A stretch of 64,000 nucleotides of DNA from Candidatus Anammoxibacter sp. (GTDB lineage Bacteria; Planctomycetota; Brocadiia; Brocadiales; Anammoxibacteraceae). The translations under genes and the position numbers were made by a program. The stretch is from NCBI GenBank assembly GCA_021777055.1, contig JAIQZO010000059.1:61065-125064 (forward strand), given 5' to 3'. Below the pieces are notes generated by a model, which saw only the letters and a program-made list of their open reading frames with translations, did no database searches and had not been told where the DNA came from. Positions 48,033 through 56,346 of this stretch are shown one piece after another. Every line of letters starts with the position of its first letter. The first letter of the stretch is position 1.

Positions 48033-49906
48033 CCTAAATTGAGCGATTGTAATTTTAACGTAAACGTAATGAGTGCACATATAGATAGATATGGGAATAT
48101 ATATTATCACCCAATGGGTGATAAATTTAATTTGCTAATAAAAATAACACCAACCTGTCTAAGTATGTAAATTGCGCGTTAAACTTCCTTGGCGCTGCAT
48201 GTTATGCTACAATACATAACTTAATTGATAGTATATAGTCTTGTTCTAAGGAAGTAAAATGAGTAAATGCAGAAAAGAGAATACTAAGAAAAGAATAATT
48301 AATAAATTTGAGGTAACAGCTGATACATTAACAAGCCGTGGAGGCTTGTCCTTGTTTGCAAAATATATAAACGGTATTGATATACTACCTATATTATTAA
48401 GTTTCTTTGGTAGTGTGCGTAAAACCAAAAAGGGACTTGAAGTCTCAAATATCTTCAAGCAACTATTTTGCTGGTTTTATGGTGGCACAAGTAGACGCCT
48501 GGTGTCATTTGATGATCGTAAGAAAGATGAAGGATACGCAGCCGCGATAGAAAACTCAGTAGAAGATATGGCATCATCACACCAAATAAAGAGATTTTTC
48601 AGTAAGTTCTCTTATTTCTATAGTTGGAAATTTCGCAAGGTATTGCAACATTTGTTTGTATGGAGATTACAGATATTAAATCCAGATATAATACATTTAA
48701 CGCTAGACACAATGGTAATGTCTAACGATGAAGCATTGAAGCGCCATGGAGTAAAAGTAACGTATAAGAAGAAGAAAGGTTTTCAGTCAATACAAATAAT
48801 ATGGAATGGCAAGATAGTAGATGCGATATTTCGCAGTGGCGATAAACATAGTAATTACGGTAGAGACGTAAAACTAATGGTAACAAACATAGTGAATGTT
48901 ATCCGTAAAAGATACAGGAAAGATGTAACTATAATTTTAAGTACAGATAGCGGTTTCTTTGATGAGAAGAATTTTGCTGTTTTTGATAAATTAGGAATAG
49001 GGTTTGTTTGCACAGGAAAGATGTATGACGATGTAAAGGAGTATGTAAAATAACAACCAAATGAATGTTGGTCCAAGTATGAGAAAGGACAGAACAAATG
49101 GGAGTATCTAGAGTTTGGTTTTAGGTGTAAGAGTTGGAATAAGTTTTATCGAGCCATATATAGGCATTATTGTTATGAAGATGGAAGCGGTCAGATGTTG
49201 TTAGATTTTGCACGCCCTGATAATGTAATAATAACGAATATAGGGGCAAGGCAAAGTGTGCGGTTAAATTGTGATCCTAAGATGGTTAAATGTCTCCTGA
49301 AGAATGAAACGATAATACGTAACCATCACCAGAGAGGAGCGGATGAATTACCGCACAGAGGTTTAAAGGATTTGGGATTTGAAGAATTACCATTCTTACG
49401 CTTTGGAGCTAATAACGCAGTGTATTATTGTATGGTAATAACTTTCTTTTTATCAGAGACATTCAAGGAAGATGTGTTACGTGATGTAGTTTCAGTGAAG
49501 AGTTATGCCAGTACAGTCAGACGAAAGGTATTAGATATTGCGGCAAAGGTAGTAAAGACAGGCAGAGGAACAATACTGAAAGTTGGGGTATCTATATATA
49601 AAGAATTACGCATGGAATTACTTTGGCAATTATGCCAGTCACCACCACCTATAGTTGCTGAACATTGTTGACAATATTCTTGATATCATAAATTTGATAG
49701 GAGAAAGACGCTGAAATTGTAATTATACAGGAGATGAACGTCTTCTGTACGGCATTTTTCTATAGAAGAATTCAAACAAACCGCATATTAATTTGTAAAT
49801 ATTTACGAAAAATAATAGATTCACTAGGTAGATAATATGAATTAGGCAGGAAAGATGAAATTTTCTAGCTTTTTTTTTGCTTTTAGTAAGAATCGCTCAA
49901 TTTAGG
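48033..49906 (+). mobile_element. IS1380-type insertion sequence with 5-bp target duplication
   Basis: Terminal inverted repeats CCTAAATTGAGCGATT at 48033-48048 and its complement at 49891-49906 bound 1874 bases. TAATA occurs directly on both outer sides (48028-48032 and 49907-49911) as the target duplication. Inside is one transposase frame broken by a TAA. Ends starting with CC and a 4-5 bp duplication fit the IS1380 family. Confidence 0.88.
48259..49671 (+). pseudogene. IS1380-family transposase with an in-frame stop
   Basis: 470 codons in a single frame broken only by TAA at 49051-49053. Part one: LTSRGGLSLFAKYINGIDIL, HLTLDTMVMSNDEALKRHGV (DDE Asp) and IILSTDSGFFDEKNFAVFDK (second Asp). 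Part two: WEYLEFGFRCKSWNKFYRAI and HHQRGADELPHRGLKDLGFE (Glu region), ending AEHC. The two halves are collinear, so the lesion is a point mutation (K then stop then QPNE). The element should no longer transpose by itself. Confidence 0.88.
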
Positions 49907-50267
49907 TAATAGTATATGTTTGGGCGATCTAATTCTAAATGCATTTTTACTGAATACTTTTGGTTTGCGTTTGTAATCATAGTGTACCAGTTAAACTCAT
50001 AAGTGTAATTGATATCATCTGTATAGGTGCATGTCAATTACCATTTGTATTTCTACACAGCATTTGTAGAATGAACATTAAGTACATTTAATGAACTCAG
50101 ATATTATATTTAAACCGACTCAACCAGAACATCCATGACGCCCATTGCACATTCCTTAATAACATCAAATCCTTGTCGAATCCTTAAAATACCAGTTAAG
50201 ATCCTCGGTCAAAATTCTCTATTGCTTTTGCTGTAATAACAGTAACGAAAGAAGCCACTTTGTTTAG
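49907..50267 (-). pseudogene. IS4-type remnant end and TonB-plug fragment D
   Basis: From 49912 to about 49970 the minus strand reads NAFRIRSPKHILL, the continuation of the split IS4-type transposase. From about 50267 down to 50115 it reads LNKVASFVTVITAKAIENF and, after shifts, GFD and LRNVQWASWMFW-like sequence, a further degraded copy of the TonB plug segment (compare INKAPSIVTVIMAKEIED in copy C). The junction with copy C at 50268 suggests recombination between plug copies. Confidence 0.5.
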
Positions 50268-50798
50268 CTACTCTTCTTTGACTGTAGAGAATGTATTTGC
50301 TCCATATAATGCAGACCCGGGGCCCCTGATTACTCCAATACGTTTTACATTTCTTAAAGATAAGTCATCGAAGAAAATAAATGCTTGCCCGTCTAAAGGT
50401 GAATTTATAGAGTGATCATCAATATATACCTTTATGCCTTCTGATGACCTTTGTACTCCTCTCGTTCCAACTTCTTCAAAGCCAATTGCTGCGTCCTTAA
50501 CAATATCAAAGCCCGGTACTGTTCTTAAAACATCAGTTATCGTCCTTGCCCCCATATCCTCTATCTCTTTTGCCATAATAACAGTAACGATAGAAGGCGC
50601 TTTGTTAATATCCTCTTCTTTTTTTGATGCAATCTCCAAACCGTCCGGGTTGGCTATAGCAAAGCTGTAATCAGGGTATGATAGATCTTCACCGTTGGTA
50701 TAGCTTTGTAAATATGAAGAATGAAGGATGGTTAGAATAGCAACAAATATGCCAGCTAAGGTATTTTTAGGTTTTTGAATTTTTATATAAAACTGCAT
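50268..50798 (-). pseudogene. TonB-dependent receptor, plug domain only (copy C)
   Basis: 176 codons: leader (LAGIFVAILTILHSSYLQSY), a spacer, and a plug domain with INKAPSIVTVIMAKEIEDMG, ARTITDVLRTVPGFDIVKDA, VGTRGVQRSSEGIKVYIDDH and VKRIGVIRGPGSALYGANTF, a textbook N-terminal part of an outer-membrane TonB receptor. It stops where the 22-stranded barrel should begin, so about 500 residues are missing. A plug alone could be exported but not transport anything. A good frame survives, so the truncation is recent compared with copies A, B and D. Confidence 0.85.
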
Positions 50799-51305
50799 AT
50801 AGATTGAAAAATATTAACAGGTTACTATGCAAGAGTTCGTATTTAGTGCGCAAGATTTTTCATGCTTTTAAGTTTAATTAGAATGTTAAGTGCCAATTTA
50901 GAATCAATATTACTTTAGTAAAGGGAAAATGCAAAGCCTTTTGTGGGAATTGTGATGTTGTAACTTTTATGAAATTAAGAGATTACAACCAATAATCAAA
51001 TGATATTATTTTCTAGCTAGCAATATTTAATAGATATTGGCATGTATGTTGCGATCAATAGACTATTTAAAGATAGGACTTATAGTATATTATTGCATTG
51101 CTTCTTTGGTGAATAGACAAATCTACGAGACAAGAAAGTCGTTCTCGTCCTGGTACGCTTTTGGTTTAAGCTGATCGTATACATAATTTATTAGATCCGG
51201 ATGATTTTTATAATCAAGAAGGAATAAGTAGATAGAAAAATAGTCGTGTGTATAAGTTCGTATTTGTGTTCCGATTATTTTTGTTGCTTTAATATCTAAA
51301 GAATA
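50799..51305. other. region with TonB-copy C leader, otherwise no gene
   Basis: 50799-50870 holds the conserved TTGCGCACTAAATAC..CTTGCATAGT segment (minus strand). From 50880 to 51305 no gene or clear repeat is seen; it should contain the promoter of the metalloprotease gene. Confidence 0.5.
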
Positions 51306-53225
51306 ATGATTAAAGAAATTGATTTAAGAAATTATAAGTTCTGTAGAACTAATAAAGAATGTACTAAAGATTTAAAAGAAATATCAGAACGGATCTCGAA
51401 ACAACTTGCAAATAGACATTCTCTATATGTTCAGGGAATTAACAACCTGACAGGTAGTACAAAAAATATATTTTTCAAGAAGGCTGCTCAAAAAAAGGGT
51501 TCATTTATTAATCAGGCGTTTTATTATCTACATTTAACCAAAAACATTTTGGGGTTTTCAAAAAATGATTTCCCTGAGTTTGTCTCGGATTGTGAGCCAA
51601 GAGTTACTAAATCAGGAAGTACAATTATCCAACTTCATCAGCATATTAGAGGAATACCTGTTTTCCAGATGATAAGAACTGTTACGTTTGGCGCAAATGG
51701 TAAAATACGAAATATAAAAGGAAATAATATAAACATAGGCCCAATAACTGAAACTAAACCAACTTTATCAGTAAAAGATTCTCTCCGCATTGTAATTAGA
51801 TTTTTTTCAATACAAAATAACAAGAATGTAAATGCTGAAGATTCCGTATATAAACAATTGGAGGATTTCAGTCTAGATGTTTCTCATTTTAAACCAAAAA
51901 TAGTTTCATCTTTTAATATGCCAAGCAAACCAACTATATTGGATGGAGGTGCTTTAGATTCACCTATAAAAGCAAACTTAGCATATTTCTACCAGGTTCC
52001 AAGCATTCGTTTATGTTGGAAATTTAGTGTCACAATACCTTCTCTGTTTTGCCAATATTTGTTTTTTGTTTCTACAGATTCTATATCTACGGGAGAAGTC
52101 TTGTATTGTAAAAAGACATCAAATGATGTTGAAGCACGTGGTGCTGTTTATACGCACAATCCACGTGAGACACCTCGTCGCCTTGTTGATTTTCCAAAAG
52201 ATTGGGTCGAAAGTAATTATACTTTAGGTAATTTAACAAGTGCTTTCCTTGGAACAGGAAATACTACATTTGAGGGTATAATGAAAAATGACATTCTTAC
52301 ATTTAATCCGAGTGATTCAACAGGTGATGACCAGAAAATCCTTAACATTTTCTATTTTTGTAACTATATGCATAACTTTTTTCTTCATTTGGGCTTTGAT
52401 GAAAAAGCAGGTAACTTTCAGAGAGATAATTTTACTGATATCTCTAATGGAGAGGGAGATGAGGTCATTGCGAGAGCACACCCAGGAAAGATTCCATCTT
52501 TGGCTAACATGTGGACTCCACCAGATGGCGAAAGTCCTCTCATGAATATGGGGATGCATGATACCTCTTCTAGGCATACAGCTTTAGATTCGGATATAGT
52601 TTTTCATGAATATGTGCATGGTGTTACAAACAGATTAGTTGGTGGCAGATTTGATGATGAAGCGCTAACAGAACCGCAAAGTGCTGCTCAAGGGGAAGGT
52701 TGGAGTGATTACTTTGCATTAACTATACAAAATTATGATAAAGATACAGAAAAAGTTGTTATTGGTGACTGGGTAACAGGTAATCCAAAAGGTAGGAGGA
52801 TGTATAATTATGATGAAGGTTTTCCTGATAATTTTGGGAAATTAGGGTCAGGACGTTATGATGGCAGAAGTTTGCATGCAATTGGTGAGATCTGGTGTGC
52901 TACTCTAATGCAAATGAATAGAAATATAGGAAAAGCACTTGGCTCTACTAAAAAGGGACATGAGATGGGGTGGCAGTTAGTTGTTGATGGTCTTAAACTT
53001 TCAACTACAAATCCTAGCTTTTTAGACTCACGCGATTATATGCTGGAAGCGTTAGACGAATTCGAGTTCGTCAATCTAATAACTTCTAATGAATACAGAT
53101 TAATTCTGAGAGCTGTATGGGAGGCATTTGCAAAGTTTGGAATGGGACCAAATGCGCATAGTAGTGGCGCTAGATTGCATAGCGTAGGACCTGATTTTGA
53201 ATTGCCAATGGGTTTACAACTATAA
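51306..53225 (+). CDS. M36 (fungalysin)-type zinc metalloprotease without signal peptide
   Basis: 639 residues. Residues about 90-200 resemble the FTP/PepSY propeptide (VTKSGSTIIQLHQHIRGIPV, FGANGKIRNIKGNN). The catalytic domain carries VFHEYVHGVTNRL (HExxH with His434 and His438) and the third-ligand segment AQGEGWSDYFAL with Glu464, plus GRRMYNYDEGFPDN and SLHAIGEIWCATLMQ, typical of M36 peptidases. Secreted family members have a signal peptide; none is seen here and the ribosome-binding site is weak. It is the third leaderless hydrolase in this part of the window. Confidence 0.87.
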   Translation: MIKEIDLRNYKFCRTNKECTKDLKEISERISKQLANRHSLYVQGINNLTGSTKNIFFKKAAQKKGSFINQAFYYLHLTKNILGFSKNDFPEFVSDCEPRVTKSGSTIIQLHQHIRGIPVFQMIRTVTFGANGKIRNIKGNNINIGPITETKPTLSVKDSLRIVIRFFSIQNNKNVNAEDSVYKQLEDFSLDVSHFKPKIVSSFNMPSKPTILDGGALDSPIKANLAYFYQVPSIRLCWKFSVTIPSLFCQYLFFVSTDSISTGEVLYCKKTSNDVEARGAVYTHNPRETPRRLVDFPKDWVESNYTLGNLTSAFLGTGNTTFEGIMKNDILTFNPSDSTGDDQKILNIFYFCNYMHNFFLHLGFDEKAGNFQRDNFTDISNGEGDEVIARAHPGKIPSLANMWTPPDGESPLMNMGMHDTSSRHTALDSDIVFHEYVHGVTNRLVGGRFDDEALTEPQSAAQGEGWSDYFALTIQNYDKDTEKVVIGDWVTGNPKGRRMYNYDEGFPDNFGKLGSGRYDGRSLHAIGEIWCATLMQMNRNIGKALGSTKKGHEMGWQLVVDGLKLSTTNPSFLDSRDYMLEALDEFEFVNLITSNEYRLILRAVWEAFAKFGMGPNAHSSGARLHSVGPDFELPMGLQL

Positions 53226-53638
53226 TGTTCCTTAAATTTAAGATGTAAAGTCAAGGTGATGCATCTGAAATTTACTGTCATACAAATTTACAGCTAAACA
53301 AAATGTAAAATTAAGTAGCATAATGCGCTTTTACATATATCTATATTAAGCTAATTATAGTGTGATTCAATCTTATATTCTGATTTTTGAATGAATGTGC
53401 TTGTGAAATGTTGAATGGAATATCGACTATGCTAATGGAAGGAGGTACATCTATTGATTTAAACTTATAACAGGTGTAGAAATTGCCAAGAATAAAATAT
53501 ACGAAAACAAGTTGTGTCTATCGGGGAAAAACATTTTTTTTAGATATGTTTATTTCACAACAATTTTTTCTGTGTTGATATTGTGAGAAGGATATACAAG
53601 ATTAATATAAAAACCTAAATATAATAAGGAGCTTGACA
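53226..53638. other. intergenic region upstream of lipoprotein gene
   Basis: 413 bases. No coding frame. A GGAGG-containing stretch near 53440 is not followed by an open frame of use. The AAGGAG box of the next gene is at its end. Confidence 0.5.
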
Positions 53639-55126
53639 ATGAGAAAAGAGAAAAAAATTTTTTTAATTGCTATCGGAATTTTAGTGATGTTCGCTGGTTG
53701 TGGAACAACACATACAGTTTACCGTGTAGATAAAGATATTAGCCCATCACTTAAAAAGACTGGGATTTTCTATGCTTTGCCACAAACAGAAATAGCAGTA
53801 GAGATACCGGTTAAACTAATAAAGTTTACTCCGGGTAAGTTAAGTGAGGATGCAATGAAGGTGTTTACTCCAGAAGCGATTGAAAAAATATATAGTAAGG
53901 GTTTTGATGTAACAATAGCTCGTAATTTTTTCAGCATCGGCGATCCATCTTTTTCAACAAAAGCGATACCTGATCCTAAACAGATATTTCTGGTGAAAAT
54001 AAAGGGAAACAATATTTTTGAAAACAGGCAACTTTTTATGGAACTATCTGAATCTGGATTCTTAAAACATAGCAAAACAGATGCGGAAGATATAACAGCG
54101 GACTTTGTAATTGCATCACTTGAAGCAGCTGCAAGTATCGCTGGTGCAGTTATAGGATTAAACATTCCTGGTTTTACAGGAGCTCCAGAAGATACCCCAG
54201 AATTTGAGAAGCAATTAAAAAATATTAAGGATGTACAAAAAAGAATCCTAGATTTAATGTCAGGCAGAACAAATAGAGGTGTTCAGGAAATAAATATTGA
54301 ATTGTATAATAAAATGCTAGCAGATCTAAAAGCTAAAGAAAAAGAACTAATATCTGCTTTTTTAGGGAAGATAGATATTTTAGAGTGGAAAGCTAAATAT
54401 TTAATTACACCACCTCCACTATCTGATGAAAAAACTGATACACCACCTCTACCTATTGTTAAAAAAGAAGGAATTCCGATATTTGAATATTCTTTAAAAG
54501 ACGGAATAAAAATCAACACGAATTTAAAGTCAGGCGTGAAACTTGTAAATTTACCTCCACGTCAAATTCCTGCTATTTTTAAAATAAATTCTGAACCAAA
54601 AAGCTTTATAACAAAAGAGGGAAAATTAAAAAATGGGAAAACTGTATATCTTGAGATTGATGACAGTTTTACAAAACAATTTGCTGGGGTTATTAAAGGT
54701 ACAGGGGCTATTGTAAAATTAAAAAAATCAGGATTTTTCTATAGAATTCCAGCAAGTGTAAATGTTTCAATAGTAGAAGAATTAACCGCAAATGAAAAAG
54801 ATAGAATGATATTGGCAAAAGATAATCTTAGTATTGCCCAGTATGGCGTAGTTAATGCTTTGCCAAGAAAGACTGGAAGTTCTAGAAGAAGCGCATATGA
54901 TTTTAATCTTTATGAAGAAACTGGAGCGTTAAAGAATATTTTAGTAACTTCTGTTGCTTTTGATCCAGATGGTGTAAGGAAATTAGGGAATGCTGCTACA
55001 ACAGTTATTAAAGCAACTGATGAAATAGCTGCACTTGAACGAAAAAAGAAGAAACTAGATCTTGAAAAAGCAATAGATTTGATAGAAAATCCTCCTGCTC
55101 CCATTATTGAGACAAAAACACCTTAA
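53639..55126 (+). CDS. DUF4831-like lipoprotein
   Basis: 495 residues from ATG 53639 (AAGGAG about 8 bases upstream; a TTG two codons earlier is less likely). A lipoprotein signal ends FLIAIGILVMFAGC. The following GIFYALPQTEIAVEIPVKLI and later GIFYRIPASVNVSI-type repeats match DUF4831-like envelope proteins, which contain duplicated beta domains. A Pro-rich linker lies in the middle (about 265-280) and a basic-acidic coiled tail at the end. Function unknown. A perfect terminator hairpin overlaps its stop codon, so it is a separate unit from the next operon. Confidence 0.75.
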   Translation: MRKEKKIFLIAIGILVMFAGCGTTHTVYRVDKDISPSLKKTGIFYALPQTEIAVEIPVKLIKFTPGKLSEDAMKVFTPEAIEKIYSKGFDVTIARNFFSIGDPSFSTKAIPDPKQIFLVKIKGNNIFENRQLFMELSESGFLKHSKTDAEDITADFVIASLEAAASIAGAVIGLNIPGFTGAPEDTPEFEKQLKNIKDVQKRILDLMSGRTNRGVQEINIELYNKMLADLKAKEKELISAFLGKIDILEWKAKYLITPPPLSDEKTDTPPLPIVKKEGIPIFEYSLKDGIKINTNLKSGVKLVNLPPRQIPAIFKINSEPKSFITKEGKLKNGKTVYLEIDDSFTKQFAGVIKGTGAIVKLKKSGFFYRIPASVNVSIVEELTANEKDRMILAKDNLSIAQYGVVNALPRKTGSSRRSAYDFNLYEETGALKNILVTSVAFDPDGVRKLGNAATTVIKATDEIAALERKKKKLDLEKAIDLIENPPAPIIETKTP

Positions 55127-55147
55127 GAAACTATTAAGGTGTTTTTG
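55113..55147 (+). terminator. intrinsic terminator after the DUF4831-like gene
   Basis: CAAAAACACCTTAA pairs perfectly with TTAAGGTGTTTTTG around GAAACTA. The T tract is inside the descending arm. The stop codon TAA (55124-55126) lies in the left arm. Confidence 0.85.
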
Positions 55148-55214
55148 TCTGTGCAACTTAACGTAATTTGCAAAAAGTTGTATTTATATTATTGTAAGAA
55201 AGGACAAATAAATT

Positions 55215-56315
55215 ATGACTACAGTGATTGTTGACATTCATGACGGTAAATTCCCTAGTATTAAGATACCCATTGGTACTTCTGTTGTTTGGAGAAATCA
55301 GGATAGTGGAGCACATTCTGCAGAAACCGTTCGAAACTCTGGCTTTTATTTTAATGCAGGTCCCATGTTACCGGGGCAAACATCATTGCCAGTAGTGTTT
55401 ACTCAGGGAGGTACTTTCGGTTATGTCTGTAGATACCATCATGGTATGTCGGGTATGATTGATGTGATTTCTTCTGGCCCGATTGAAATTGGTTCTCCAC
55501 AACCGGGCCATGGACGCCATCTAAAACATTATCACGGATTTGTCACTGGAGGTCGTAGTGCCGATGCCTTGTATATGACACATACTCCTATTCTGGCAGA
55601 CCCGCGTCATCACTTTCAGATTATTCTTAAAAGTAGTTTAGTAAATCGCGAGGATATAGAAGCTTACAACATGTTAAGAGATTCTGAATATGGTGATGGG
55701 AAAGTTGATATTTTTCATGATCATCTCTCATTACCTGAGATAGGTAGTGGAAAAATTACTGAATTGCCAAAGGCTTCAATGGTTTATCAATCTGACAGCG
55801 GTAGTGATTTAGTTCCTGGAACTAAAGAAGATAGTGTAAGAGTCAGAATAGATAAGGTGATATTATTTCATCAGTTTGAACTTGATAAGCCTTACCCTGA
55901 TGGACTTGAATATATTATTTACGGTGACCAGCAGGATGTATTTATTGATCATGTGATTGATAGGGCCCCTGGGTTTCATTCCGTGGCGAAGCTGAAGGAA
56001 TGCCCCGAATTTTGGAAATCCTGTTCTGATAATATGGCAAGAATTCTTGTACCAGGAAAGAAGATTCAGGAATTACCTCCGCAAACTATAGAACGAGCTG
56101 CATTTGTTGATAATACATTTCAACTTTTATGGTTGCCACCCGCTGGCGTTTATCGGCCAACACCACAAGATCCATTAATACCGCGTGATGGTTCTCAAGC
56201 GAAATACAATATCAGATTGGAAAATGGCAGTGAGAGCAGTATTGAGATTAGTCGATTTTTACATTTTGACTTTAAGCTATTAAACTACGGCGTGTTAATT
56301 CTTGAAGAAAACTAA
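55215..56315 (+). CDS. cupredoxin-domain protein fused to an unknown domain, LodA-associated
   Basis: 366 residues. Residues 1-92 form a plastocyanin-like type-1 copper domain: VVWRNQDSGAHSAETV supplies the first His and YVCRYHHGMSGMI supplies the Cys, His and Met ligands. Residues about 100-366 are a His-rich domain of unknown type (LKHYHGFVTGGRSADALYMT, DPRHHFQIILKSS, VDIFHDHLSLPEIG) with predicted beta structure. No signal peptide is present. It overlaps or abuts the LodA-like gene, so the two proteins are probably partners; the copper centre may accept electrons from the oxidase or deliver copper. AAGGA lies before the ATG. Confidence 0.8.
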   Translation: MTTVIVDIHDGKFPSIKIPIGTSVVWRNQDSGAHSAETVRNSGFYFNAGPMLPGQTSLPVVFTQGGTFGYVCRYHHGMSGMIDVISSGPIEIGSPQPGHGRHLKHYHGFVTGGRSADALYMTHTPILADPRHHFQIILKSSLVNREDIEAYNMLRDSEYGDGKVDIFHDHLSLPEIGSGKITELPKASMVYQSDSGSDLVPGTKEDSVRVRIDKVILFHQFELDKPYPDGLEYIIYGDQQDVFIDHVIDRAPGFHSVAKLKECPEFWKSCSDNMARILVPGKKIQELPPQTIERAAFVDNTFQLLWLPPAGVYRPTPQDPLIPRDGSQAKYNIRLENGSESSIEISRFLHFDFKLLNYGVLILEEN

Positions 56316-56346
56316 TCGTGCCACATTAAATATGAAAGGAGCGGTT

